DNA from: an uncultured Ilumatobacter sp.
GTDB lineage: Bacteria; Actinomycetota; Acidimicrobiia; Acidimicrobiales; Ilumatobacteraceae
Assembly: GCA_905480335.1 (NCBI GenBank)
Contig: CAJQPY010000003.1
Location: 1 to 64,000 of the forward strand
Length of the DNA stretch: 64,000 bases
Reading direction: 5' to 3'
The notes below the pieces were generated by a model. It worked only from the letters and a program-made list of their open reading frames with translations. It had not been told where the DNA came from and made no database searches. Made by a program: the position numbers and the translations under genes. How positions within the stretch are numbered: position 1 is the stretch's first letter; every line of letters begins with the position of its first letter. This document shows positions 19,130 through 29,848 of this stretch, piece by piece.

Positions 19130-20016
19130 CAGACTCGCTCCACTTTCTCGGTGCCGAACAAACCTGCGGGTCGGAACAGCAGAACGCTCAGCAATACCAC
19201 CAACATCACGGGGAACAACATGTCCGACAAGAAGTCGACATAACCGATCAAAAACGCCTTCAGCAGCCCGATTAGCAAGCCACCGACAACGGCGCCTACT
19301 GGCGAGTCGAGCCCCCCGAGTACTGCGGCTACCGAGGCGTAAAGAAATGGGCCGAGCATCAACGTTCCGGTCAGACCCGCCGACGGCGCAAGCATGACAG
19401 CCGCGAGCGCACCGATCGCTCCAGCGAGCCCCCACCCGAGGATCAAAATATTGCCGACTCGAATACCGACGAGATTCGATGACTCTTGGTTGTTGGCCAC
19501 CGCCCGCATCGCCAGGCCGATTTTGGTGCGGTTGAACAGCAAGAAGAGCAGCACGACTACGACCGCGAGAACACCGATGATACCGACGCGCTCCCAGCGA
19601 ATTGCGGCATCCCCGATCCGGAAGAACGAGTCTGCATTGGTCGGGAAAAGGCTCGGGAGACTGCGTGCGTCAACGCCCCAGAACATTGCACTCAATTGAT
19701 TCACGGCAAGGAACACACCGATCAACGCGACGATCACGGCCCCAGGGTTTCGATTCTCGATCGGACGAACAACAACTCGTTCGACGAACGCCGCGATAAG
19801 GAATCCGATCGCCATTGCCAAGAGAATCGCAACCCATACCGGCAGTCCGGAAAGGGTGAAGGTCGAAGCGAAGAACGCGCAGAGCGTGCCGATCTCGCCC
19901 TGTGCGAAGTTGAGCTGACCTGTCGACCGGAAGATCACCACGAGCGCCAGCGCAAGCAGTGCATAGATCGAGCCCTCGGCAAGGCCATCGAACATTCGCT
20001 GGATGAAAAGTGACAT
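19129..20016 (-). CDS. livH: Branched-chain amino acid ABC transporter permease LivH
   Basis: A 295-residue permease with about eight membrane helices. GLAEGSIYALLALALVVIFR and STGQLNFAQGEIGTLCAF at the N-terminus and TKIGLAMRAVANNQESSNLVGI are LivH signatures, the last being the EAA-like loop that contacts the ATPases. Its start overlaps the livF stop by one base (TGATG at 20016) and its stop overlaps the livM start in the same way. Confidence 0.94.
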   Translation of the reverse strand: MSLFIQRMFDGLAEGSIYALLALALVVIFRSTGQLNFAQGEIGTLCAFFASTFTLSGLPVWVAILLAMAIGFLIAAFVERVVVRPIENRNPGAVIVALIGVFLAVNQLSAMFWGVDARSLPSLFPTNADSFFRIGDAAIRWERVGIIGVLAVVVVLLFLLFNRTKIGLAMRAVANNQESSNLVGIRVGNILILGWGLAGAIGALAAVMLAPSAGLTGTLMLGPFLYASVAAVLGGLDSPVGAVVGGLLIGLLKAFLIGYVDFLSDMLFPVMLVVLLSVLLFRPAGLFGTEKVERV

Positions 20017-20732
20017 CAGCCCGCACCCCCGAGATAGGCCTGCTTTACGGTGTCGTCATTTAGGAGTTCATCACCGGTACCGCTAGCCACGATGTGCCCG
20101 GTCTCGAGCACATAGGCCCGATCGCACAACTGCAGCGAGAGCCCTGCGTTTTGCTCAACCACGAGCAGGGCCATTCCCATTTCGTCGCGGAGTTCACCGA
20201 GGATCTTGAACAGATTCTGCGTAATGATCGGAGCCAGACCGAGGCTGGGCTCGTCACACAGCAACAGCTTGGGGCGATTCATCATCGCACGAGCGATGGC
20301 AAGCATCTGCTGCTCGCCGCCCGACAGCGAGCCGGCGCGCTGATCCCGACGCTCGGCAAGGCGCGGAAACACGTCGTACCAACGATCGATATCAGCAGCG
20401 ATCGAACCCTTGACGGAGTACGCACCGGCACGCAGGTTGTCCTCCACTGTCAGGTCGGTGAATGTGCCACGACCCTGCGGGACCTGTGAGATCCCGACCC
20501 GCAGCACGGCGTCGGGGCGGGCTGAGCCAATCCTGTTGCCATCGAAAAGCACGTCGCCTGACCGTTGAATCATGCCGGAGACGGAACGCATGGTCGTGGT
20601 CTTACCGGCACCGTTCGCACCGAGAATCACCACGATCTCGCCGTCGGCGACATGAAAATCAAGGCTGTGGAGTACTTCGATCTGGCCATATCCGGCCGAC
20701 AGACCCCTGACCTCCAACAGATTCTCGCTCAT
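20016..20732 (-). CDS. livF: Branched-chain amino acid ABC transporter ATP-binding protein LivF
   Basis: A 238-residue ATPase. Walker A is GANGAGKTT (about 38-46), the ABC signature is LSGGEQQMLAIARAMM, Walker B is LLLCDEPSLGLAP and the switch region is LLVVEQN. The VPQGRGTFTDLTVEDNL segment distinguishes LivF. Its ATG overlaps the livG stop by four bases (ATGA). Confidence 0.95.
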   Translation of the reverse strand: MSENLLEVRGLSAGYGQIEVLHSLDFHVADGEIVVILGANGAGKTTTMRSVSGMIQRSGDVLFDGNRIGSARPDAVLRVGISQVPQGRGTFTDLTVEDNLRAGAYSVKGSIAADIDRWYDVFPRLAERRDQRAGSLSGGEQQMLAIARAMMNRPKLLLCDEPSLGLAPIITQNLFKILGELRDEMGMALLVVEQNAGLSLQLCDRAYVLETGHIVASGTGDELLNDDTVKQAYLGGAG

Positions 20733-21490
20733 ACGCTCGTCCCCAGGTACGCCTTAATAACGCGTGGATCGCTCTGCACCTCGCGCGGAAGGCCTTCTGC
20801 GATCTTGCGTCCGAACTCCATTGCAACGACACGATCTGAGATTGACATGACCATGCCCATGTGGTGCTCAACTAACAGCACGGTGACGCCGTACTCGTCG
20901 CGTACCCGCATGATGGTCTGGCCGAGTTCGTCGACCTCGGCGTGAGTTAGACCGGCGGCGGGTTCATCGAGCAGGATCAATCTAGGGTGCGAAGCAAGGG
21001 CCCGAGCCAGCTCCAGCCGCTTGAGCGTGCCAAACGGCAGCCCGGCGGCGGGCCGGAACGCGTGCTGCGCAAGGTCAAGCGACTCAAGGATGTCGAACGA
21101 CTCCGCCGCCAACCGCTTTTCCTCGGCGCCGGCACCGATGCGCAGAGCACTGCGGACGAATCCGATCTTGCCGTGACTTGTTGCACCGGTCATCGTGTTC
21201 TGCAACAGCGTCATCGTAGGAAACAGCGCAAGGTTCTGGAACGAACGGGCAATACCCCGGCTGGCGATACCGTGTGCTGGAACGTTGAGCAGGTTCTCGC
21301 CGTCGAAAGTCAAGGTGCCCCTAGTCGGTTCGTAGATCCTGCTCAAGACATTGAACATCGTCGTCTTGCCAGCGCCGTTCGGTCCGATCAGACCGAGGAT
21401 TTCACCCTCTTTCATCTCGAAAGACAACTCGTCCAGCGCCACGATGCCACCGAACTGCACGGTGATCGCTTTGGCTTCAAGTAGTGCCAC
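20729..21490 (-). CDS. livG: Branched-chain amino acid ABC transporter ATP-binding protein LivG
   Basis: A 253-residue ATPase and first gene of the liv operon. Walker A is GPNGAGKTT, followed by the LivG-specific [18 protein letters not shown]. The signature motif region reads [14 protein letters not shown] in place of LSGGQ, the substitution usual for LivG proteins, and Walker B is [11 protein letters not shown]. The GTG at 21490 was chosen because it gives family length; the open frame continues 71 codons upstream without conserved sequence. A GAGGGG lies about 13 bases ahead. The operon promoter should lie between here and the divergent peptidase gene (183 bases). Confidence 0.92.
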   Translation of the reverse strand: MALLEAKAITVQFGGIVALDELSFEMKEGEILGLIGPNGAGKTTMFNVLSRIYEPTRGTLTFDGENLLNVPAHGIASRGIARSFQNLALFPTMTLLQNTMTGATSHGKIGFVRSALRIGAGAEEKRLAAESFDILESLDLAQHAFRPAAGLPFGTLKRLELARALASHPRLILLDEPAAGLTHAEVDELGQTIMRVRDEYGVTVLLVEHHMGMVMSISDRVVAMEFGRKIAEGLPREVQSDPRVIKAYLGTSV

Positions 21491-21673
21491 GTTGCTGTGT
21501 TCCCCTCGGACTGAGCAAATATCGAACAGGCCGGACGGTAGCAGTATGTGACATTGAGCATCGCGAAGCGCTGCTGCCTCGACAAAGTCGTCACGACCAC
21601 GACAGAACGTGGCCCCCGTCACTAACCCCGGCACCGCGACATTGGGTAGAGGTTCGACATCTAAGATCGTCCC

Positions 21674-23284
21674 GTGGCCACTCCACGCACCACGCTGCCG
21701 CAATCACGTGCCGTACGGCGACAGAAGCGAACCGCTCGCATTGCGCTCGCCGTAGCCGGCTCACTGCTTGCGGCGGCCTGCGGAGGCGCCGACATCCTCG
21801 TAACTAGTGAGCGCGCCGACCAGATCCAATCGACTGGCTTTCCCAGCTCCGGTGACCTAGGTGATCCCAACGATATCGACGACGCGGAGCCAGACCGGAA
21901 CACGCCGCTCGAACCGATCGATCCCGCAGATCCAATGGGCGAACCCGACGTAGTCGAGATCGATCCGGCCGCAATCGATCGCGATGCGATCAATTTCGGT
22001 GACAACAAACCAGCCCGCGACTACGACGATTTCCTACTTGCCTCGCTCGGCGACATCGACACCTGGTTGCGCACCGAGTACGAGGCTTCCTTTGGCGAAC
22101 CGTACGAACCGCTGGAAGGCCAAGTTTTCGCCGGCTACCCCGAACGATCCGAGCCCATTCCGGGCTGTGGCGAACCGGTAACGAGATACAACGAACTCCA
22201 GCAGTTCGTTGCGTTCTACTGCCCGATCGGCGACTTCATCGTTTACGACGACGGCGAGAGCGGCCTCCTCGCCCAGTTGGCAGCCGAATTCGGACCCGCC
22301 ACGATCGGCATCGTGCTAGCTCACGAGTACGGCCACGCTATCCAATTTCGAACCGGCGCACTGCAACTCAACCTCCCGACCGTCGCCACCGAGCAGCAGG
22401 CAGACTGCATTGCTGGCGCCTGGGCCGGCCGGGCAGCCGCCGGTGATGCACCAGGAGTCCCGTTCTCGGACGAGGACATCCGGGCCGGGCTGATCGCCAT
22501 GATTCAGGTGCAGGATCCAGTCGGGATCGATCCAAATCAGCCTGGGGGGCACGGGTCTGGCTTCGACCGTGTCGGCGCCTTCCAGGTCGGATTCCAAGAG
22601 GGCCTCTCGAGGTGTGCACTACTCATAGACGATCCGCTCCCATTGACGCCGCTGCAATTCCTGAGCACGGACGACGTCCGCAATGAGGGCAACGCCCCCT
22701 TCGGATTCGAGGAGGACGACCTGTTCGGCTTTCTCGTCCCTGACCTCAACCTGCTCTACGACAACGATTGGCAGAACAGGTTTCCCGACTTCACACCACT
22801 GACACTCGTTTCGGTGCAATCCGCGAGCGAGATCGAATGCGACTCGCCATTTGGCCTATTTGAGTTAGGGGCCGAATTGTGCTCAGAGAGCAACACCGTG
22901 TATCTCAACGAACCGACAGCGATGCAGCTGTACGCCGACTTCGGTGACTTTGCTCCTGGTTACCTCCTGGGCGTCGTGTGGGCGGAACACGCACAGATCA
23001 CCAACGGTTCCCAGCTGAGCGGCGAGAACCGACAGTTGCTGAACGACTGTCTCGTTGGCGCGTGGGTCCAGACCGTGACACCCGACCCGACAACCGGTCT
23101 CTTACCCGAACCACGCGACCCTGATCGCAGCGCATCGGTTTCGCCGAACGATTTGACCGAGGCGATTCAGACGGCGATTGTCATCGGTGACCCGACACAG
23201 AGCAACAACGTCCTGGGTTCGGCATTTGAGAAGATTGATGCGTTTCGCCGAGGCGCTCTCGGCGGCGTCGACGCCTGCGTCTGA
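21674..23284 (+). CDS. Neutral zinc metallopeptidase-like lipoprotein (YpfJ type)
   Basis: A 536-residue exported protein with GTG start. The basic-hydrophobic signal ends in LLAAAC (Cys36), followed by an acidic linker (about 40-110). The catalytic region has VLAHEYGHAIQ (zinc ligands His217 and His221, Glu218 general base) and EQQADCIAGAW (third ligand candidate Glu240), the arrangement of the YpfJ/putative neutral zinc metallopeptidase family. It is about twice the usual family length; the C-terminal half (about 300-536) continues with a further helical, Cys-containing domain not recognised here. Its substrate is unknown and it stands divergent from livG. Confidence 0.85.
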   Translation: MATPRTTLPQSRAVRRQKRTARIALAVAGSLLAAACGGADILVTSERADQIQSTGFPSSGDLGDPNDIDDAEPDRNTPLEPIDPADPMGEPDVVEIDPAAIDRDAINFGDNKPARDYDDFLLASLGDIDTWLRTEYEASFGEPYEPLEGQVFAGYPERSEPIPGCGEPVTRYNELQQFVAFYCPIGDFIVYDDGESGLLAQLAAEFGPATIGIVLAHEYGHAIQFRTGALQLNLPTVATEQQADCIAGAWAGRAAAGDAPGVPFSDEDIRAGLIAMIQVQDPVGIDPNQPGGHGSGFDRVGAFQVGFQEGLSRCALLIDDPLPLTPLQFLSTDDVRNEGNAPFGFEEDDLFGFLVPDLNLLYDNDWQNRFPDFTPLTLVSVQSASEIECDSPFGLFELGAELCSESNTVYLNEPTAMQLYADFGDFAPGYLLGVVWAEHAQITNGSQLSGENRQLLNDCLVGAWVQTVTPDPTTGLLPEPRDPDRSASVSPNDLTEAIQTAIVIGDPTQSNNVLGSAFEKIDAFRRGALGGVDACV

Positions 23285-23375
23285 CCTTAATTCCGTTCGA
23301 GAATCAGTCAATCAGGGCAAAGGCGCAACATTTTTGCTCAATCTGTCTCGGCCAATCAGCTGCGACGAGCCGCGG

Positions 23376-24380
23376 TCAGCCGATCAGATCCTCCACCACC
23401 GTTGCGAGTTCGACTGGACGATCACCCTGCACACTGTGACCGGCGCCCTCGATGACCCGCACGTCAATCCCGGGCTGACGTTTACGTGCTTCGGCAACGT
23501 CGTCGTCATCAACGACCGGTGATGTCGAACCTCGAACGAGGGTGAGCGGTACCGCCACCGATCCAAAGTCATCCCACATCGGTGACATAGCCTTCGACGC
23601 GACCGGACGCATCCCACTTCGACTGATGTCGCCGCCCGAGTCGCCGGCAGCTCTGAGCGAATCCCCAGTTTCGCCATTGGTGTCGGTTTCGTCGCGGGAG
23701 CGGACGTGACTCGAGCGGTCGTAACGCCACTGCCACGAGCCGTCGCGAGCTTGGACAGCGTTATGCAGGATCCCCCGCCGCAACGACGACTCCGACCGGG
23801 TCGGATTAAATCTGATCGTCCGATCGAGAAGGTCCTCAAAGCTCGCGAATTCCTGGGGGCCGTCAACGAAATCCAGCACCGCTTTCGCCTTCTGCTGGTC
23901 GACGCCGGGCGTGATGTCGACCAGCACGAGACGTCGAACAAGTGCAGGGTGCCGGACTGCCAATTCCATCGACGTCAAGCCACCCAGCGACATGCCGACG
24001 ATCACTCGGGCAGTTGGCGCGTGCTCCTCCACCATCACTGCGATGTCGTCGGCCAGGTTGTGCGGCGTGTATGCGCCGTCGTCACGCCACGCCGAGTGTC
24101 CGTGGCCTGGAAGGTCGACCGCGAGCGCAGGGCGCCCAAGTGCCAGCGCCACGGTGTCCCAGGTGTGCGCATTCTGCGCGCCGCCGTGAACGAACACCAC
24201 GTCGGCCGCTCCGACGCCCCAACGCAATGCACTGACCGTTCGCCCCGAACCAGACCGGAGTTGAACGGAAACCCGTTCAACCGGCGGCAACTCGCCGACC
24301 GGAAGCTCGAATTCGGCGATGTTCTCGTGGAAGAGCCCGAACTCGTTGTAGTCGAACGGCGGGGCTTCAGCGGCGTCCAT
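23376..24380 (-). CDS. Alpha/beta-hydrolase
   Basis: A 334-residue alpha/beta-hydrolase. VVFVHGGAQNAHTWD carries the oxyanion-hole HGG, DLPGHGHS is typical, and the nucleophile elbow is IVGMSLGGLTS. The catalytic acid should lie in SPVVDDDDV and the His in IEGAGHSVQGDRP. A polar insert (DETDTNGETGDSLRAAGDSG) sits in the cap region. ATG at 24380 (MDAAEAPPFD) was preferred over one eleven codons upstream; neither has a clear ribosome site. Substrate unknown; esterases, haloperoxidase-like enzymes and lactonases share this sequence type. Confidence 0.88.
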   Translation of the reverse strand: MDAAEAPPFDYNEFGLFHENIAEFELPVGELPPVERVSVQLRSGSGRTVSALRWGVGAADVVFVHGGAQNAHTWDTVALALGRPALAVDLPGHGHSAWRDDGAYTPHNLADDIAVMVEEHAPTARVIVGMSLGGLTSMELAVRHPALVRRLVLVDITPGVDQQKAKAVLDFVDGPQEFASFEDLLDRTIRFNPTRSESSLRRGILHNAVQARDGSWQWRYDRSSHVRSRDETDTNGETGDSLRAAGDSGGDISRSGMRPVASKAMSPMWDDFGSVAVPLTLVRGSTSPVVDDDDVAEARKRQPGIDVRVIEGAGHSVQGDRPVELATVVEDLIG

Positions 24381-24432
24381 GATCAAATCGTAGAGATCAA
24401 AACGAATCCACACGAAGCGGGCACGCTGAGAG

Positions 24433-25644
24433 TCAGGGCGAAACGAGCATCGCAGTAGTTGTGGTTGTGGTTGTCGACGACGTCGTACTCGACGAGGTTG
24501 TCGGAGCCGACGTTGCAGGCGGTGCCGTCGTTGGAGCCGCCGTGGTGCTCGGTGCCGTGGTGGCCGGCGCGGTAGTTGACGCAGGCACCGTCGTCGACGA
24601 CTCAGGCACCGTGGTCGTCGACTCAGGCACCGTCGTCGTCACATACTCGGGATCGAGCCAGTTGAACGTCGGTGGTGGCGAGCCGTTCTCCTCGGGCTCC
24701 TTCTCGCCATCCCACACGAAGATCTGATCGCCCATGTCCACCAGATCCTGCAGCCCCTCGGAAATGTTCAGTGGAATACGGATACACCCGTGTGAAGCAG
24801 GCTGGAGTGGCACGTTTTGGGCACCGTGGATGGCGATCCCGTAGTTGAAGTAGACAGGATTCCACATGCTCCCGAGCGCACTGTCCCTGATCCCTTCAAC
24901 CTGCCGGTAGAACTCGAACACGCCGCCGGGTGTGTTCGAGCGACCGCATTCGCCCCGGATGATCGGCTCTTCGCCGTCGCGGTTTCCATACTCTCCAGGA
25001 CTGATCGTGACCTCTTCGCACCATTCTTCGTTCGTCCCCGACGACATGTGCGTGATCAGCACCGGAACATCGTCCTGGAACACGGCCAACACTTGCTCGG
25101 GCAGGTAGACCTCAGTGTGATTCGGGGTGGAGTTCGGGCGCCGGGGCTGAATCGCGAATGGTTCCTGCATCGCGTCCCACATCTCGGGCGTGACCTGCCC
25201 CGTCGGACGGTTGCTGTCGACGCCGAGGACCAGCTTCTCGTACGCCCAGACAGCCTTGATGGTCTCACCGCCGAAGATTCCGTCGGTTGGTCCGGGGGCA
25301 AACCCGAGATCGGTCAGTCGTTGCTGCACCTGCTGAACATCGGAACCCGCCACTCCTTTTGTCAGCGTGCGCTCGATCACCGACTTAGTCACGGGCGCCG
25401 TTGTTTCAACTGTGACGATAACTTCTGGCGCCGAATCGGGAACAGTCAGCTGAGTCAGCTCTCCGGTCGTCACGACGTCTGCGTAGGCGCCACTAACGTC
25501 GTTGCTTCCGTTGCCGAGGGCCACACCTGCCACGATCACGATCGCCAGTACTGCCAGTGCAGCCCCAGCCGGCAACCACTGCGTGACCTGATGACCCTCA
25601 CGAGGAGCATCGGGGGAAGGGGAGGCGGGGATTTGCTGGTTCAC
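24433..25644 (-). CDS. L,D-transpeptidase with peptidoglycan-binding domain and Thr/Pro-rich tail
   Basis: A 403-residue membrane-anchored cell-wall enzyme. One membrane helix (about 26-43) precedes a PG_binding_1 domain (about 95-160: VQQVQQRLTDLGFAPGPTDG). The YkuD catalytic domain (about 175-315) ends in IAIHGAQN (His273) and ASHGCIRIP (nucleophile Cys287), so 3-3 cross-linking or anchoring activity is expected. Residues about 335-400 are a low-complexity Thr/Ser/Pro tail with TTVPES-type repeats, probably extracellular and O-mannosylated if the host glycosylates such tails (inference). A second L,D-transpeptidase is at 46236. Confidence 0.93.
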   Translation of the reverse strand: MNQQIPASPSPDAPREGHQVTQWLPAGAALAVLAIVIVAGVALGNGSNDVSGAYADVVTTGELTQLTVPDSAPEVIVTVETTAPVTKSVIERTLTKGVAGSDVQQVQQRLTDLGFAPGPTDGIFGGETIKAVWAYEKLVLGVDSNRPTGQVTPEMWDAMQEPFAIQPRRPNSTPNHTEVYLPEQVLAVFQDDVPVLITHMSSGTNEEWCEEVTISPGEYGNRDGEEPIIRGECGRSNTPGGVFEFYRQVEGIRDSALGSMWNPVYFNYGIAIHGAQNVPLQPASHGCIRIPLNISEGLQDLVDMGDQIFVWDGEKEPEENGSPPPTFNWLDPEYVTTTVPESTTTVPESSTTVPASTTAPATTAPSTTAAPTTAPPATSAPTTSSSTTSSTTTTTTTAMLVSP

Positions 25645-25764
25645 GACAGAGACTCGATCCAGGGTCCAGGACCATGGGTCAAGCTATCCGGGCACCACAC
25701 CGCAGGGAGCGCGTAAAAGCATAGATTCGCGGTGATTTTCCGGCTGGCCCGTGGGCGCTGAGTC

Positions 25765-26547
25765 TCAATTGCGGCGAACGGGTTCGATCCCGTCGAGATC
25801 GCTGCGCAACTCGCGCATCTCCTGCAGAATCGTCCAGATGACGCCAGGCGAACTCAACGTCGACTCGCCGCGCGTGCGGGGGAAGTAATCGACGCCGAAT
25901 TGCAGCATTTCGAAACCGAGGCGGGTCGAACGAATCACGAGTTCGGCATCGATGAACGACCCCTCGCTGCGCAACTCAACATGCTCGAACAGCCTCGCCC
26001 GGCAGAGCTTGAACGCGAAGTTGATGTCGCGGGCCTTGACCCCGAACATCGAGCGGATCAGCAGGTTGTATAGAAACGTGTAGATGAGCCGCAGGTAGCC
26101 CTCACCGGTCCGATCAAACCGGTACGCGCTCACGAGATCGACGTCGTAATCGCTGAGCAGCCGTACGGCACGCGGTAGTTCTGCCATGTCGAACGGCAGG
26201 TCGGCATCGGTGTAGAGAATGAGATCGCCAGTGGCCGATGCGAAGCCCGTCTTTATCGCGCCACCAAGCTTGCGATTCTTCTCGTGGTGGACGGCCCGAA
26301 CATGCAGACTCTCCGCCGCCAGCCGGTCAGCAATCTCACCCGTGCGGTCGGTCGATGCATCATCGATCACGATCAGCTCGTAGTCGCCGATGTCGCCTCG
26401 AGCTATTAAGCCACGCGCTGCCCGGTGCCCTGCGTCAAGTGCCCGCTCGATGTACATCTCCTCGTTCCACATCGGGTAGAAAATCGAGAGCTTCTCAAAC
26501 CGCTCCTCTGCAGTCCCAGCTTCATCGTTATTTTCAAAGACGGTCAT
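25765..26547 (-). CDS. Glycosyltransferase family 2 (dolichol-phosphate mannose synthase-like)
   Basis: A 260-residue GT-A fold enzyme. SIFYPMWNEEMYIERAL starts the nucleotide-binding domain, VIDDASTDRTGEIAD is the GT2 motif, and LILYTDADLPFDM has the metal-binding DxD. Later features (AYRFDRTGEG, DINFAFKLCRARL) resemble polyprenyl-phosphate hexose synthases, which load a sugar on undecaprenyl or polyprenyl phosphate. No membrane helices follow, so a partner flippase is expected elsewhere. It is divergent from the membrane protein gene at 26621. Confidence 0.87.
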   Translation of the reverse strand: MTVFENNDEAGTAEERFEKLSIFYPMWNEEMYIERALDAGHRAARGLIARGDIGDYELIVIDDASTDRTGEIADRLAAESLHVRAVHHEKNRKLGGAIKTGFASATGDLILYTDADLPFDMAELPRAVRLLSDYDVDLVSAYRFDRTGEGYLRLIYTFLYNLLIRSMFGVKARDINFAFKLCRARLFEHVELRSEGSFIDAELVIRSTRLGFEMLQFGVDYFPRTRGESTLSSPGVIWTILQEMRELRSDLDGIEPVRRN

Positions 26548-26620
26548 CGCCCGAGCAGGGTAGTCGTGCGGTGTGGCCGGGCGCGCTGGTCACGCTTTGA
26601 CACCAGTAGCGTGCCGTGTG

Positions 26621-27262
26621 ATGTCGACGAGCTCCGACGACCCAGACCAGGCAACGCGTGTCGGCCTGAGCCGAACCCCGTTGACGCCGTCTCGGGCACC
26701 GAGTGGCTCACGGCCAGGCGACTTGATCCCCAGGTGGCGTTATGCCCTTTCGATGGCATGGATCATCGCATTCTTTGCGTACGCCGCCATCTGGCAGGCC
26801 AGCGTTCAGATCGGCATCGGAACCTGGTGGATCGGCCCACGGGCTCAACCGACACCCACTGTGGTCAAGGTCCTCCCCTCGCTGCTAGCGATCTCGATGG
26901 CGATGTGCGCCATCTACAACGTCCCGCGGCTGGTACGGCTTAGCGCAATGGGCGTCCTTCTGGCCACGATCGTGGCGATTCCGGACTTCTCACGCTCCAT
27001 CAGCCTCGGCGTCGCAGAACTCCTGGTTGCCGGGATGCTCGGAGTCGTCACTCTTGTTGCGCTTACCGGCAGATATCGCCTGGTTCCCCGCCACGCACTA
27101 GACGATCCGATCTCGAATCTCGGACCCTCCGGCGCCCTACCTGCAACTGCGCCTGGCTTGGCACCGGACGCAGCGGGCGCCGCTCGCGACGGCGTCAGTA
27201 CCGGCACAGAAACCGACGCGGCTATGAACTACTTTGCGCCACCCGACCCAACAGGTCGCTGA
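26621..27262 (+). CDS. Uncharacterised four-helix membrane protein
   Basis: A 213-residue protein of unknown function. After a Ser/Pro-rich N-terminal tail, four hydrophobic segments (about residues 43-60, 80-96, 104-120, 131-147) are seen, then an Ala/Pro/Asp-rich cytoplasmic tail. No family motif was recognised. The ATG at 26621 fits better than one 16 codons upstream, which lies in the promoter side of the divergent glycosyltransferase gene. Same direction as argG, 33 bases ahead, so possibly co-transcribed. Confidence 0.7.
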   Translation: MSTSSDDPDQATRVGLSRTPLTPSRAPSGSRPGDLIPRWRYALSMAWIIAFFAYAAIWQASVQIGIGTWWIGPRAQPTPTVVKVLPSLLAISMAMCAIYNVPRLVRLSAMGVLLATIVAIPDFSRSISLGVAELLVAGMLGVVTLVALTGRYRLVPRHALDDPISNLGPSGALPATAPGLAPDAAGAARDGVSTGTETDAAMNYFAPPDPTGR

Positions 27263-28705
<1,443 letters not shown>

Positions 28706-29081
28706 CACGCTGCCAGTCCGGAAGGAACACGTCGGTCACAGCATTGGACAACTATGAGCCGTCTGCGATGGTCACCTTCGAAACCCGTACCAGCCCGGTT
28801 CTGCAGCGGCACGCCAAGAACTGGTGAAGCGTCCGCAACTCGTCGCACTGCCAATCCTGCAGATGAGGAAACAGCCACACCGCCTGGTCGATCAGGCCGA
28901 CCGGCTGCTTCGCGCCTCGTGCGCTTCCGCCGCACTCACAGCTTTTAACTACACGTTTGATTTCTCTGTCGAGACAGGAGTAGACGCATAGATCGATCCA
29001 GAACAACGCGCCGAGGCCCAGTTCCGATGCGCAGGCGCGGCACGAATCGACTCAGACAAAACATGGCCGGATCGGGTCAGG
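28706..29081. other. Intergenic stretch after argG, no gene recognised
   Basis: About 375 bases between the argG stop and the SDR stop (convergent). A minus-strand frame at 28752-29006 encodes 84 residues with several cysteines and ordinary composition, but it matches no family I recognise and lacks a ribosome site. It may be a relic or chance. Confidence 0.35.
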
Positions 29082-29843
29082 TCACGTCCGCATGGATTCA
29101 GTGTGGCCATCGACGGGAATGGCCTGACCGGTGATCTTTGAGGCGGCAGGCGACGCAAGAAACCCGATGGCTTGGGCTACGTCGACGGCGTCGACGAAGG
29201 TCTGCAGCGAGACCTGCTGTTCGAACCCGGCACGAATCTCCTCGCCGGTACGTCCGGTCGCAGCCGCTTCGAGCTTGATCACATGATCCATCCGGGTCCC
29301 CGCCACCGAGCCGGGGCACACAGCGTTCACTCGGATGCCGAATTCACCCAGCTCCATGGCCATCGTCTTGGTCAGCCCGATCACCGCCCACTTCGCTGCT
29401 GCGTACGGCGACCGGTACGGGAACCCAAACAAACCGGCCGTCGAGGCGATGTTCACGATCACTCCGCTCCTCTGCTGCTTCATCACAGGAATCGCGTGCC
29501 GCGACGTACGGAACATCGAGGTGACGTCGACGTCAAGCGTCCGGGTCACCTCGTCGGGATCGAGATCCTCCAGCACTCCGCCCGGCCCTGCGATGCCGGC
29601 GTTGTTGACCAACACGTCGATACCACCGAGTGATGCGATCGACTCGAACATGAATCGGTCGATCGATGCTGTGTCGGCGACGTCGGCAACAGAGGCGGCG
29701 ATCCCCTCGATCTCCCCGACATCAGCGACCGCCAACGGGTCGATGTCGCAGACCGACACTTGCGCGCCGGCTACTGCGAGTAGCTCCGCCGCCGCTCGCC
29801 CGATCCCTGCGCCGCCGGCCGTGACGACGACACGTAGCTCCAT
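29082..29843 (-). CDS. Short-chain dehydrogenase/reductase
   Basis: A 253-residue classical SDR. TAGGAGIGRA (residues 8-17) is the cofactor motif, VLVNNAGIAGPGG carries NNAG, NIASTAGLFG holds the catalytic Ser and SPYAAAKWAVIG the Tyr-x-x-x-Lys pair. ITGQAIPVDGHTES is the usual C-terminal motif. The first residues (MELRVVVTAGG) are unusually short before the Rossmann glycines. The upstream M20 peptidase stops six bases before its ATG, so the two are one operon. Substrate unknown. Confidence 0.92.
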   Translation of the reverse strand: MELRVVVTAGGAGIGRAAAELLAVAGAQVSVCDIDPLAVADVGEIEGIAASVADVADTASIDRFMFESIASLGGIDVLVNNAGIAGPGGVLEDLDPDEVTRTLDVDVTSMFRTSRHAIPVMKQQRSGVIVNIASTAGLFGFPYRSPYAAAKWAVIGLTKTMAMELGEFGIRVNAVCPGSVAGTRMDHVIKLEAAATGRTGEEIRAGFEQQVSLQTFVDAVDVAQAIGFLASPAASKITGQAIPVDGHTESMRT

Positions 29844-29848
29844 GAGGG

